The notes under the pieces are model-generated. The model searched no databases. It worked only from the letters and a program-made list of their open reading frames with translations, and was not told the origin of the DNA. From NCBI GenBank assembly GCA_023910675.1, contig JAAVWC010000005.1, forward strand, positions 153,551-217,550: a stretch of DNA of 64,000 nucleotides. The letters are read 5' to 3'. Of this stretch, positions 53,346 through 62,948 are shown piece after piece (the first letter of the stretch is position 1; each line of letters begins with the position of its first letter). The position numbers were made by a program, and so were the translations under genes. This DNA is from Gemmatimonas sp. (GTDB lineage Bacteria; Gemmatimonadota; Gemmatimonadetes; Gemmatimonadales; Gemmatimonadaceae).

Positions 53346-53367
53346 GGTTCGCAGGGCCCTGCGAACC
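53346..53367. repeat. Perfect 22-bp palindrome upstream of cupredoxin gene
   Basis: A perfect 22-base palindrome begins one base after the CRP-like site (GGTTCGCAGGG followed by its complement). It lies 60-80 bases before the cupredoxin start. It could be an operator or a 5'-UTR hairpin. Confidence 0.85.
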
Positions 53368-53426
53368 CAGAGCACTCTTGCCCTGGTTGAACGGATTTTT
53401 CCGAATAGGCTCTGGAGGCCTACAAC

Positions 53427-53930
<504 letters not shown>

Positions 53931-53954
53931 GTCTTGATGTGATATGCAGGACGG

Positions 53955-53995
53955 CGGGGGCTGGCGCGATGCGCTGGCCCCCGTGTTCGTTTGTA
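53955..53995 (+). terminator. Probable terminator after cupredoxin gene
   Basis: CGGGGGC (53955-53961) pairs with GCCCCCG (53977-53983); GCGC/GCGC inside the loop extends it. T-rich TGTTCGTTTGT follows. Placed 25 bases after the cupredoxin stop; imperfect inner stem. Confidence 0.55.
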
Positions 53996-54000
53996 GCACA

Positions 54001-55671
54001 ATGATTTCTCCGCGCGCCCGCTGGCTCGCCGCCCGCACTCGCAATGCCGCGCGGCACGGTCTCCTCATCACCGGTTCCGGCGCGATCGTCATGATCGCGA
54101 CTCTACTGACGTTCGTGCTGTTGCCACGGCAGGCCGATCGCGCAATCTCCGCCGCCATGGCCGACCTGCCACCGCTGCGTGATACGCTCGTGTTGCGTTC
54201 GCAACGTGAGCGCGCCGACACCGCCAGGCAGCGTGCCGAGATGCAGCGTCGTTCGGCGCAGCTGGCGCTTGCCGCCGGCCTCGAGATTACCGACTCCATT
54301 GCCGATCGCACGGTCGCCGCGGCGGTCTCGCGCGATTCGCTGCTGCGTGACCTGTTGCAGCAGGTGGTGCGGGCGCGGCACACGCCGCTCGCCGAGAGTT
54401 ATCTCGCATTGGCCGTCGCCCCGGCGCTCCAGCGCGACGAAACGACTCGCACTGCGGTGCTGGCGCTGCGTGACAGTATCGAGCGGCTCAATCGCGAACG
54501 CGAAACGTACGCCGCACTGAGCGGTCCCGATGCGCTCTACGCCCTCATGACGTCGCGTCTCACGCGCATGGGGGAGCGGTTGGTGTCGGTGGCCGCGCGC
54601 GCGCTGTCAGGCGCGGCAGCCGCAGCGGCCGCACGGCCATCGACGGATAGCGCATCGTTGTCGCGTCCCGAGAGTGGGACCATGCCGCTGCTGACGAGTG
54701 CACTGCTTGCGGATACGCTGCTCGAACATGTGGTGCGGCTCGCCACGGACTCGCTCGTTCGCCTGGATACCGTGTTGGCGCAGGCGCGACGGCACAACGA
54801 TTCGTTGGAGCTGGGGAAGGCGTCGCTGCGCGCCCGCATGCAGGTGAGCATTCCGCCGGTCGCGATGCTGCTCGCCTCGCTGGTGTTGGGGTTGAGCGTG
54901 GGCTTCAGCGTGGCACTCTTTCGCGAACTGCGTCGTCCCACGGTTGGTGATGCGCAGGAGCTCGAAGCGGTCACGCGCGCACGCGTGATCGTGCATGCGC
55001 GCAACGAGGCACGCCGCTTTGGCCGGCGCGCGCGCAACGGTGAAGCACCCGTGCCCGTCCTGTCATTCACCGATGATGCGTGGCCGCTCTTGCACCTGAC
55101 ATTGTCGAACATCGGCGATATGGCGCGCGAGGTGCAGCTGCTGGCCGATCAGCCGCTGGTAGCTGGCGCGGTGGGGCTCAACCTCGCATCGGTGGCTGCT
55201 CGGGAATCGCGTGCCACGGTGCTGGTGGATGCCGCGCAGCGTGCCGGCGCGGTGGCGTCGCTCGTGCCTGCCACATCGCTGGTGTCGGCGACGTCACACG
55301 GCGATGCCGCGCCCGATGACCGCTGGGATGGCAGTCGGGCGCTACCATTGGGGCGCGACGCTGCGGTCGACCTCTTGCTGCCGCGCCGCGCACGCGAGCA
55401 TACACGCCGCGAGGCGCCTACGGCGACCGCGGTGGACACGGCGGCGCACGCGGCGCTCGCCAGCTGCGTCGCGCAATACGATTTCGTCGTCTACGTCACC
55501 GACGTGGCGGCGCCGGAAACGGTGCCGGCCAATGCGGATCTGGTGCTGTGCGCGCGGCTTGGCGTAACGTCACTAGCGTGGGTCACGCGGGCGGTCAAGA
55601 CGGCCGAGACGGGTGGCCGACGGGTGCGCGCGGTCGTGCTTTGGGCCGACGACCTCCCGCTGGCCGGTTAG
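54001..55671 (+). CDS. Wzz-like membrane protein with degenerate kinase-type C-terminal domain
   Basis: 556 residues. One transmembrane span near residues 25-45 (SGAIVMIATLLTFVLLP) and a second near 282-307 (PPVAMLLASLVLGLSVGFSV), with a long helical periplasmic region between (DTLVLRSQRERADTARQRAE): the topology of polysaccharide chain-length/copolymerase proteins. The cytoplasmic part (about 315-556) resembles a BY-kinase/P-loop domain (SRATVLVDAAQRAGAVASLV, YDFVVYVTDVAAPET) but has no GKS/T Walker A and no C-terminal tyrosine cluster, so catalysis is unlikely. No glycan-synthesis genes are near. ATG 54001 follows the terminator of the previous gene. Confidence 0.55.
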   Translation: MISPRARWLAARTRNAARHGLLITGSGAIVMIATLLTFVLLPRQADRAISAAMADLPPLRDTLVLRSQRERADTARQRAEMQRRSAQLALAAGLEITDSIADRTVAAAVSRDSLLRDLLQQVVRARHTPLAESYLALAVAPALQRDETTRTAVLALRDSIERLNRERETYAALSGPDALYALMTSRLTRMGERLVSVAARALSGAAAAAAARPSTDSASLSRPESGTMPLLTSALLADTLLEHVVRLATDSLVRLDTVLAQARRHNDSLELGKASLRARMQVSIPPVAMLLASLVLGLSVGFSVALFRELRRPTVGDAQELEAVTRARVIVHARNEARRFGRRARNGEAPVPVLSFTDDAWPLLHLTLSNIGDMAREVQLLADQPLVAGAVGLNLASVAARESRATVLVDAAQRAGAVASLVPATSLVSATSHGDAAPDDRWDGSRALPLGRDAAVDLLLPRRAREHTRREAPTATAVDTAAHAALASCVAQYDFVVYVTDVAAPETVPANADLVLCARLGVTSLAWVTRAVKTAETGGRRVRAVVLWADDLPLAG

Positions 55672-55695
55672 CGCGCACTCGGCTAGTCTCCGCGT

Positions 55696-56130
55696 ATGTG
55701 GGCAGATACGCTGTATGCGCTCGAGCAGGGCCATCTTCTCCGCCTCGGCGTGTGGGCCGCCGTGAGCATCATGGGAGGCACCGCGCTGCTGGCGTGGTTG
55801 ACACTCCGTCAGGTCACCGCGCCGCTGGTGCGGCACTTCGCCATGCAGACCGCCGCGTGGGGGGCCGTGAACGCGGCCATCGCGTTGTGGGCATGGCGCG
55901 GCCTCACCATGCGCGACTTCGCCGGCACGCAGAAGCTGCTCAGTATCCTCTGGCTCAACACCGGCCTCGATCTGGGGTATGCCGCGGTCGGGCTGACGCT
56001 GGTGATCGTCGGATGGCACTGGGAGCGCCGGATGGGAGCCGTTGGGGCAGGGTTGGGCGTTGTCCTGCAGGGGCTGGCGCTGGCGCTGCTCGACCTCCGA
56101 CTCATTCTGCTCATCGGTCCGCTCCGCTGA
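55696..56130 (+). CDS. Integral membrane protein, DUF6992-like
   Basis: 144 residues with four hydrophobic spans: GVWAAVSIMGGTALLAWLTL, FAMQTAAWGAVNAAIALWAW, LNTGLDLGYAAVGLTLVIVG and GAGLGVVLQGLALALLDLRL. The WGAVNAAIA core recalls the DUF6992 family (tentative). It lies 24 bases after the Wzz-like gene and 35 before the fRMsr gene, all same strand. Confidence 0.65.
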   Translation: MWADTLYALEQGHLLRLGVWAAVSIMGGTALLAWLTLRQVTAPLVRHFAMQTAAWGAVNAAIALWAWRGLTMRDFAGTQKLLSILWLNTGLDLGYAAVGLTLVIVGWHWERRMGAVGAGLGVVLQGLALALLDLRLILLIGPLR

Positions 56131-56165
56131 CCGTTCGTTTTCGTATCGCTTCATCCTGACCAGTC

Positions 56166-56675
56166 ATGGAACCCGTCATCCCCGACCTGCGCGACGTCCC
56201 GCGCGCCGACGCGTACGCCCGTCTGCTGGAAATGCAGGCGCTGCTGCTGCATGACAGCACCGACGCCATCGCCGGGATGGCCACGTTGAGTGCGATGCTG
56301 CATCACGCGTTCGGGCATCTGTGGACGGGCTTTTACCGGGTGGTGCAACCGGACACGCTGCTCCGCGTTGGTCCCTACCAAGGCTCGCTTGGCTGTCAGG
56401 ATATTGCCTTTGGCCGCGGGGTGTGCGGGACCGCGGCGGCCGAGCGGCGGACGGTCGTGGTGCCCGACGTGCATGCGTTTCCGGGGCACATTGCGTGTGA
56501 CGCGCGTTCCCAAAGCGAGATCGTGGTGCCGGTCTTCGACGCGCCGGGCGCGCTCATGGCCGTACTCGACATCGATTCGCCCGTGCTCGATGCATTTGGT
56601 GACGCCGATGTGGCGGGACTCGAACAGTTGGTAGCTTGGTTCACCCGGACGACGTATGTTCCCGTCCCCGCCTGA
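56166..56675 (+). CDS. msrC: Free methionine-(R)-sulfoxide reductase (fRMsr)
   Basis: 169-residue GAF-fold enzyme with the three family cysteines: Cys77 (SLGCQDIAFG), Cys87 (GRGVCGTAA) and Cys111 (GHIACDARSQSEIVVPV). It reduces free methionine-R-sulfoxide, an oxidative-stress repair in the cytoplasm. Length and motif spacing match characterised enzymes. Confidence 0.9.
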   Translation: MEPVIPDLRDVPRADAYARLLEMQALLLHDSTDAIAGMATLSAMLHHAFGHLWTGFYRVVQPDTLLRVGPYQGSLGCQDIAFGRGVCGTAAAERRTVVVPDVHAFPGHIACDARSQSEIVVPVFDAPGALMAVLDIDSPVLDAFGDADVAGLEQLVAWFTRTTYVPVPA

Positions 56676-56726
56676 CGCCTGCGCTCCCCGTCAGATCCGC
56701 CATTGCCCGTCGCCGCCTTGCCGACC

Positions 56727-57257
56727 ATGACCGGATACTCCGATCGGATCAATCATGCCTTCGCCTTTGCCGCGAAGCATCACGACCAGCAGGTGCGTAA
56801 GGGCACGCGGTTGCCGTACCTTACCCACCCCGCCAACGTCGCGATCATTCTCACGCGGTACGGGTGCAACGAGGAGACGATCGTCGCCGGTATTCTGCAC
56901 GACGTCATCGAGGATTGCGTGCGCGAAGGGATGACACGCGAGGTGCTCGAAGAGCGTATCGGCCGCAAGTTCGGCAACAGTGTGCTTGCGACGGTGCTGG
57001 CGGTGACGCATCGCAAGGTGGACGACGACGGCATCGAGATGTCGTCGGACGAACGCAAGGAGGATTACCTCCAGCGGTTGTCACTCGCCACCGAAGACGC
57101 GCTGTGGGTGTGCGCGGCGGACAAGGTGCACAACGCCAACTCCATTCTGTCCGACCTGCGCCGTACGGCGTTTCCGGAGACGGTGTGGGGACGGTTCTCG
57201 GTGGGACACGACGGGCACAGTGCGCTGGTACACGCGCGTGGCGGAACGGCTGCGTGA
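56727..57257 (+). CDS. HD-domain phosphohydrolase, RelA/SpoT-hydrolase-like; frameshifted C-terminus
   Basis: 176 residues as read. Metal site: AFAAKHHDQQVRKG, YLTHPANVAIIL, AGILHDVIEDC (HD pair) and CAADKVHNANSIL, the arrangement of small SpoT-like hydrolases of (p)ppGpp or related nucleotides. A GGG run at 57213-57215 shifts the last part: with GG the end would be DGTVRWYTRVAERLRELKF and stop at TAA 57324, typical for the family; as read it ends VHARGGTAA at 57257. Start is ATG 56727; TTG 56703 in front is a less likely start. Confidence 0.8.
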   Translation: MTGYSDRINHAFAFAAKHHDQQVRKGTRLPYLTHPANVAIILTRYGCNEETIVAGILHDVIEDCVREGMTREVLEERIGRKFGNSVLATVLAVTHRKVDDDGIEMSSDERKEDYLQRLSLATEDALWVCAADKVHNANSILSDLRRTAFPETVWGRFSVGHDGHSALVHARGGTAA

Positions 57258-57361
57258 ACTCAAGTTCGACGCGCCCATCGTGGCGGAGCTCGAAGCGGCG
57301 GCGACGGAGTTGGCGTCGGCGTAAGCGGGACGTGGGTATTCACCTCTACACGGTTATTGTC

Positions 57362-59368
57362 ATGTCGCTTTCTCTCTTCACTGCAGCGACGGTCATGTCG
57401 TTGCAGGCCCAGCCGCCGCGCGCGGCCACCCTCGAAATCTCGCCGGCCAATCCGGTCGTCGTCGCCGAAGACACCCTCCGCCTCTCGGCGCGCGTGCTCG
57501 ATGCGAACGGGCAAGTCGTGCCCGGCGCGACCATTCGGTTTCTCGCGGCCGGTGGCCGCTTTGAAGGGTCGGTAGAGCCGTCCGGCCTCGTGCGCTCCGG
57601 CAGCACCGGGACGCTGCCGGTCACGGTGGTGGCGCAGATGCCCGGTCAGCCTACGCTCACGCAGCGCGTCGAAGTGCGCATGGTGGCGGGTCCCGCCGCC
57701 AGCATCACGATTGACGGTGCACCCACGCGTCTCGTGGGTGGTCAGCGCATCGTGCTCGTCCCCACGGTCAAGAGCGGCGCCGGCGATGTGCGCGATGATC
57801 GCGTGCAGTGGAGCAGCAGCAACGCCGCCGTGGCCACGGTCAACGCCGACGGCCTGCTGAGTGCCAAGTCGGTGGGACGCGCTGTGCTTACTGGCCGCGT
57901 GGATCGCGCCACGGTAACGCACACCGTGCAGGTCGTGGCGGCACGAGTGGGTGCCTTGAGCCTCATGCCGAGCGCGCCGAGCGCGCGCACTGGTGACGTG
58001 ATTCGCTTTGCCGTGTCGGCGAAGGACGCGGCGGGCAGAGCCATTACGGGGGTGACGCCGAGCTGGAGCTTCAGCCCGGGGCAGGGTGTGATTGACGCCG
58101 ACGGCGCGTTCACCGGCTACGAGGGTGGCACCTATGTCGTGACCGCCACGCTCGGCACCCAGAGCGCACAGGCGATCGTGCGGCTCGCGCCGCGTGATGT
58201 GCGTCGCCCGGCGACCGTGGTTGGGCGGTTGCCGCGCACGGGATTCACCACGGAAGAAGTGTGGCTGCACCCCACGCGCGAGATCGCGTATCTCGGTACG
58301 GGCTCCGGCGGCGATCGCATGTTCACCATCGATATCACCGACAAGAGCAAGCCGGTGGTGACCGACAGCATCGTCGAGAACACGCGTCGCGTGAACGACA
58401 TCATGACGTCGCCCGACGGCAAGCACCTCGTGTTTACGCGCGAAGGCGCGAGTGACCGTAAGAACGGGATTGTCATCGCGTCGCTCGAAGACGCGCTGCA
58501 CCCCAGGAAGTGCGCCGACTTCACCGAAGGACTTACCGGCGGCGTGCACAGCACGTTCGTGTACAAGCAGGAGCAGTACGGCACGCACATCTATCTCACC
58601 AACGATGGTACGGGTGCCATTCACATCATTGACTGGAACGACCCGTGCAAGCCCAAGACGGCCGCGGTGTGGAAGACGCCGCGTCCTGACGCCGGCCGGT
58701 CGCTGCACGACATCGATGTGCAGGATGGCCTCGCGTATCTGAGCTACTGGAACGATGGGCTCGTCATCCTCGACATTGGCAACGGCATCAAGGGCGGGTC
58801 GCCCAGCAACCCGCAGCTGGTGAGCCAGTACAAGTACGACCTGAACGACATGTACCGGCAGGTCGAAGCCGCAGGCGGCCCGGGCTTCATTCGTGGTACG
58901 CACACGGCGTGGCGTCACAAGAACTACGTGTTCATTGCCGACGAAGTGTTCCCGGCCGCGCCCGTGAAGGGTGCGAAGGATGCATCGGCCGGTCGCGCGT
59001 ACGGTCGCTTGCAGGTGATCGACGTGAGCGACATCGCGAAGCCCAAGAGCGTGGCCTTCTACGAGCCGGAGTACGGCGGCGTGCACAACGTGTACGTGGC
59101 GGGCGATACGCTGTACATGGGCGCGTACAACGCGGGCTTCCGCACCTTCGACATTTCTGGCGAACTGCGCGGCGACCTGCGCGCGCAGCAGCGCGAGATG
59201 GTGCACGTGAACACCGCCGACATGGATGGCTTCGTGAAGAACGCCGCCATGACGTGGGGTGTGGTGGTGCGCAATGGTTTGGCGTACGTGAACGACATGT
59301 ACAACGGGTTGTGGATCGTGCGCATGGATCCCAAGCCCGAGCCCAAGAAGAACGCGATCGTCCCGTGA
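57362..59368 (+). CDS. Exported protein with Ig-like (Big_2) domains and LVIVD-type beta-propeller
   Basis: 668 residues from ATG 57362 (signal ending SLQAQ; GTG 57332 is an alternative that adds ten residues). Residues about 20-275 are two or three bacterial Ig-like domains (LEISPANPVVVAEDTLRLSA, SSSNAAVATVNADGLLSAKS, GVIDADGAFTGYEGGTYVVT); the rest is a propeller with LVIVD-type repeats (SLHDIDVQDGLAYLSYWNDG, GRLQVIDVSDIAKPKSVAFY, GVHNVYVAGDTLYMGAYNAG). Probably a surface or periplasmic protein. Its TGA overlaps the ATG of the next gene (TGATG). Confidence 0.82.
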   Translation: MSLSLFTAATVMSLQAQPPRAATLEISPANPVVVAEDTLRLSARVLDANGQVVPGATIRFLAAGGRFEGSVEPSGLVRSGSTGTLPVTVVAQMPGQPTLTQRVEVRMVAGPAASITIDGAPTRLVGGQRIVLVPTVKSGAGDVRDDRVQWSSSNAAVATVNADGLLSAKSVGRAVLTGRVDRATVTHTVQVVAARVGALSLMPSAPSARTGDVIRFAVSAKDAAGRAITGVTPSWSFSPGQGVIDADGAFTGYEGGTYVVTATLGTQSAQAIVRLAPRDVRRPATVVGRLPRTGFTTEEVWLHPTREIAYLGTGSGGDRMFTIDITDKSKPVVTDSIVENTRRVNDIMTSPDGKHLVFTREGASDRKNGIVIASLEDALHPRKCADFTEGLTGGVHSTFVYKQEQYGTHIYLTNDGTGAIHIIDWNDPCKPKTAAVWKTPRPDAGRSLHDIDVQDGLAYLSYWNDGLVILDIGNGIKGGSPSNPQLVSQYKYDLNDMYRQVEAAGGPGFIRGTHTAWRHKNYVFIADEVFPAAPVKGAKDASAGRAYGRLQVIDVSDIAKPKSVAFYEPEYGGVHNVYVAGDTLYMGAYNAGFRTFDISGELRGDLRAQQREMVHVNTADMDGFVKNAAMTWGVVVRNGLAYVNDMYNGLWIVRMDPKPEPKKNAIVP

Positions 59369-60537
59369 TGCCGATGCGTGCGTTGATCGCTGGGGTGCTG
59401 GTGTCGATAGCGGCGGCTCTGCCGCTGTCGGCGCAGTTTCCGTCGCGCACGTACACCGCGCTGGTCGCAAGCGAGAGCGTGGATCGCGTGGCGGTCATCG
59501 AGCTGGGGCCGCAGGGAGCCCGCGTGGTGCGGCAGCATGACGTGGGCGTGATGATTGCCGATCCCGATGGCCCGCATGGTCTGGCGGTATCGCCCGACGG
59601 CAAGTCGTACTACGTGAGCACCGCGCACGGTACACCCTATGGTGTGCTCTGGAAGTTCGACACGCGCAGCAACACGTATGCGGGGCAGGTCATGCTCGGC
59701 AACTTCCCGGCCACGGCGCAGGTGACCCCCGACGGCAGCAAGGTCGTGGTGGTCAACTTCAACCTGCACGGCGACATGGTGGCGAGCGACATCAGTGTGG
59801 TGCGCGCCGACAGCATGCAGGAGATCGCGCGCATTACCACCTGCGCGATGCCGCACGGGTCACGCGTGAATACGGCGGGCACGCGGCACTACAGTGTGTG
59901 CATGATGGACGAGCAGCTCGTCGAGATCGATCTCGACGGGCTGCAGGTATCGCGTCATTTTTTGCTCACCAAGGGCGCCGAGCAGGGCATGAATGGCGCG
60001 CCGCCGGTGCGTGGTGCCATTTCGGCTTCCGCCGATGCGGCGCACGGGGGGCACGACATGAGCGGCCACGGTCTCGCGCAGCCGGCAGCGGGGAGCACGC
60101 AGTGCTCACCCACGTGGGCACAGCCGAGCCCCGATGACAAGACGGTCTGGGTGGCGTGCAACGGCACGAGCGACCTGGTGGAGATCGATGTGGCCTCGTG
60201 GACGATGCGTCGCCGCATTGCGGCGGGGAACGGCGTGTACAACCTGGCGGTGACACGCGATGGCACGAAGCTCGTGGCCACCAACAAGCGTGGCCAGAGT
60301 GTGTCGGTGATCGATGCGCGCACCGGTGCGACGCTGGCCGTGCTGCCCACGCAGCGTCGCGTGGTGCACGGCGTGGCGATCACGCACGACGATCGCTATG
60401 CGTTCGTGTCGGTCGAGGGGATTGGCAGTGAGCCCGGTACGGTGGAGATCATCGACTTGGTGTTGTTGCGAACCATTGCCCGCGTCGATGTTGGTCAGCA
60501 GGCGGGCGGTATTGATGTGGTGCCGCCGCTGCTCTGA
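59368..60537 (+). CDS. Exported YVTN-type beta-propeller protein
   Basis: 389 residues with a signal peptide ending PLSAQF (about residue 23). Seven-bladed YVTN/40-residue repeats: HGLAVSPDGKSYYVSTAHG, AQVTPDGSKVVVVNFNLHGD, NLAVTRDGTKLVATNKRG, HGVAITHDDRYAFVSVEG. A His-rich insert (HGGHDMSGHG, about 228-237) may bind metal. Co-translated with the upstream propeller protein; the two likely work together, but the partner is not known. Confidence 0.85.
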   Translation: MPMRALIAGVLVSIAAALPLSAQFPSRTYTALVASESVDRVAVIELGPQGARVVRQHDVGVMIADPDGPHGLAVSPDGKSYYVSTAHGTPYGVLWKFDTRSNTYAGQVMLGNFPATAQVTPDGSKVVVVNFNLHGDMVASDISVVRADSMQEIARITTCAMPHGSRVNTAGTRHYSVCMMDEQLVEIDLDGLQVSRHFLLTKGAEQGMNGAPPVRGAISASADAAHGGHDMSGHGLAQPAAGSTQCSPTWAQPSPDDKTVWVACNGTSDLVEIDVASWTMRRRIAAGNGVYNLAVTRDGTKLVATNKRGQSVSVIDARTGATLAVLPTQRRVVHGVAITHDDRYAFVSVEGIGSEPGTVEIIDLVLLRTIARVDVGQQAGGIDVVPPLL

Positions 60538-60564
60538 GCTGGCATGGTTGAGGCACTGGTGCGT

Positions 60565-61075
60565 GCGACCCGCATTCGGCTGACGCGCCCCGGGTTCGCG
60601 CCACTTCGGGGCGGCCGGGCGCGCAAGCGCGCCGGCGTCGCCCCTGCCAGATGCGCGCCCCCGGCGCGCGTCAGCCGACCGCGTGACGATGCGACGAACC
60701 GCGAGGCCGTGGTGCCGCCCGGAACCATGAGCGCGCACGGGAGCTGCCTCGACGCGCGACTCCGACGCGCGACTCTGACCCCTGCCGCGCCCCAGACCCT
60801 CGCGTCGACCCCACGACTCTGACCCCTGTGTCGGAATGACTCGCGCTCCGACACCGCGGCAACGCCGCGACCCCCGACCCCGACCCGTGCGCGCCACAAC
60901 CGAATGGTCCCCATCGCGGCGGCACCACGGCGTCGCGGGTCACACCGTTGCGAGGCGTCCGGGCGGGACACGCCGGGCGCGCGCATCTGGCAGGGGCGAC
61001 GCCGGCGCGCTGTGCGCGCCCGGCCGCCCCGAAGTGGCGAGCGCCCGGCGTGTCCCGCCCGGACGCCGGTCGCTC
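60565..61075. repeat. Long GC-rich inverted repeat with 58-bp arms
   Basis: The 571-base gap before ispG holds no credible gene. Arms of 58-59 bases (60601-60658 and 60979-61037) are complementary except for one small indel near the middle; a further nested pair (CCGTGGTGCCGCC with GGCGGCACCACGG, about 60710 and 60917) lies inside. Repeated GACTCTGACCCC motifs near 60773 and 60816 sit at the centre. Confidence 0.85.
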
Positions 61076-61108
61076 ACACCAAACAGCGACCCAGACCCAA
61101 CCCCAGAC

Positions 61109-62359
61109 TCAGACCCCAGCCAGCGTCCCGTACGTCCGCTCCACGTACTCGTCGAGAATGACAAGGAACTCGGGCACGATGTTGTCGCCCTTGAGCGTCG
61201 TGAACAGCTTGCCGTCCACGTACACCGGGGCCTTGGGCTCCTCGAACGTCCCCGGCAAGGAGATGCCGATGTTCGCGTGCTTGGACTCGCCCGGCCCGTT
61301 CACCACGCATCCCATCACCGCGACTTTCATTTCCACCACGCCCGGCTTCGACTCGCGCCACACCGGCATCTGCTCGCGCAGATAGCCCTGAATATCCTCG
61401 GCCATGCGCTGGAAGAAGGTGCTCGTCGTACGGCCACACCCCGGGCACGCCGTCACTTGCGGCGCGAACGAGCGGAGCCCCAGCGACTGCAGAATCTGCT
61501 GCGCCACGAACACTTCTTCGCGCCGGTCGCCGCCGGGCTTGGGCGTCAGCGATACACGAATCGTGTCGCCAATGCCTTCGCTGAGCAGAATGGACAGCGC
61601 CGCCGCCGATGCAATCACACCTTTGTTGCCCATCCCTGCTTCGGTGAGCCCGAGGTGCAACGGGTAGTCGCAGCGGGCCGCGAGACGGCGGTAGCACTCC
61701 ACCAGATCCTGCACCACCGAGATCTTGGCGCTCACGATAATCTTGTCGTGCGCGAGCCCCACTTCTTCGGCCAGCGCGGCGGAGCGGAGCGCACTCTCGA
61801 GCATCGCGTCCATGTACACGTCCTTCGCGTCGCGCGGCGTGGCCGAGCGCGCGTTGGCGTCCATCATGTCGGTGAGCAGGTTCTGGTCGAGCGAGCCCCA
61901 GTTCACACCAATGCGCACCGGCTTGTTGTGATCGATGGCCGCCTGCACGATGGTCGTGAAGTTCGTATCGCGGTGCTTCGTCCCCACGTTGCCGGGGTTG
62001 ATGCGGTACTTGTCGAGCGCCGCCGCCGTGGCCGGATACTTCGTGAGCAGCAGGTGGCCGTTGTAGTGGAAGTCCCCAATGAGCGGCACGTCCAGTCCCA
62101 TGTCGTCGAGGCGCTGACGGATTTCCGGGACCGCCTGAGCGGCCTCATCGTTGTTGACCGTGATGCGCACCTTCTGCGAGCCCGCTTCGAAGAGCGCGGC
62201 CACCTGGTCGGCCGTGCCGGCGGCGTCGGCCGTATCGGTGTTCGTCATCGACTGCACCACGATGGGCGCCGACGACCCCACGGGGACGTTGCGAACCATG
62301 GCCGTCACGGTGGGACGACGGCGACCGAAGCTCGAAGCAGAAGACGACACGGGCAACAC
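61109..62359 (-). CDS. ispG: 4-hydroxy-3-methylbut-2-enyl-diphosphate synthase
   Basis: 416 residues. Conserved blocks: [63 protein letters not shown] and [20 protein letters not shown]; the 4Fe-4S cysteines in [13 protein letters not shown] and [15 protein letters not shown]. It makes HMBPP in the MEP isoprenoid pathway. Start GTG 62359 is used because homology begins about residue 13; it lacks a ribosome site. Divergent from the next gene. Confidence 0.94.
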   Translation of the reverse strand: MLPVSSSASSFGRRRPTVTAMVRNVPVGSSAPIVVQSMTNTDTADAAGTADQVAALFEAGSQKVRITVNNDEAAQAVPEIRQRLDDMGLDVPLIGDFHYNGHLLLTKYPATAAALDKYRINPGNVGTKHRDTNFTTIVQAAIDHNKPVRIGVNWGSLDQNLLTDMMDANARSATPRDAKDVYMDAMLESALRSAALAEEVGLAHDKIIVSAKISVVQDLVECYRRLAARCDYPLHLGLTEAGMGNKGVIASAAALSILLSEGIGDTIRVSLTPKPGGDRREEVFVAQQILQSLGLRSFAPQVTACPGCGRTTSTFFQRMAEDIQGYLREQMPVWRESKPGVVEMKVAVMGCVVNGPGESKHANIGISLPGTFEEPKAPVYVDGKLFTTLKGDNIVPEFLVILDEYVERTYGTLAGV

Positions 62360-62430
62360 CTTGGTGAAAGTGGCGGAGGGACGACTCGGGAAAGCTAGCG
62401 CCGTCCGGTAGGGTCCCCCAAGTTCCCATC

Positions 62431-62892
62431 ATGGACGATCCTACTCCCAACGAACACGACTCGGCCGCTTCCGGTGCCGAGTTGGCCCCGCCTGCCGACC
62501 TTCCGCCGCGCCGCTCGTTCCTGCGTCGGCACTGGCTCGCGTCCACCATTGTGACGCTGGTCGCGCTCCCGGTCCTCGGTCTGGGCATCTGGTCGATCGC
62601 GGCGCTGTCGTGGAGCTACTCCGACGGGACGCGGGCAGGCTTTGTGCAGAAGATCTCCCGCAAGGGCTGGGTGTGCAAAACATGGGAAGGCACGCTGTAC
62701 ACCGATATCGCCAAAGGCTTTCGCTCCGACAGCTTTTCCTTCTCGGTGCGCAGTGATTCGGTGGCGAAAGCCATTGCCAGCCTCAGCGGTAAGCGCGTGA
62801 CCGTGACCTATTCCCAGCATGTGGGAGTACCCACCTCGTGCTTTGGCGAAACCGAATACTTCGTGACGGCCGTAGAGCTGTCACCCGAGTAA
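62431..62892 (+). CDS. Membrane-anchored protein, unknown function
   Basis: 153 residues: a cytoplasmic charged head with RRSFLRRHWL, one transmembrane span (about 34-57, STIVTLVALPVLGLGIWSIA), then a compact outer domain with SDGTRAGFVQKISRKGWVCK, SVRSDSVAKAIASL and HVGVPTSCFGETEYFV. The outer domain has two Cys that could pair. This pattern is common in Bacteroidetes and Gemmatimonadota hypothetical proteins; no function is known. It is divergent from ispG with 71 bases between starts. Confidence 0.75.
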   Translation: MDDPTPNEHDSAASGAELAPPADLPPRRSFLRRHWLASTIVTLVALPVLGLGIWSIAALSWSYSDGTRAGFVQKISRKGWVCKTWEGTLYTDIAKGFRSDSFSFSVRSDSVAKAIASLSGKRVTVTYSQHVGVPTSCFGETEYFVTAVELSPE

Positions 62893-62948
62893 TCGGCTGG
62901 GCCATGACGGCCCGCCGGCATTCCGTATCGAACTTTTGGGAGGATGAC

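Noticed and set aside
57260..59470. Large minus-strand open frame opposite the Ig-like/propeller gene
   Set aside because: His/Arg-rich shadow with no recognisable family; the plus-strand frame has clear domains and a signal peptide.
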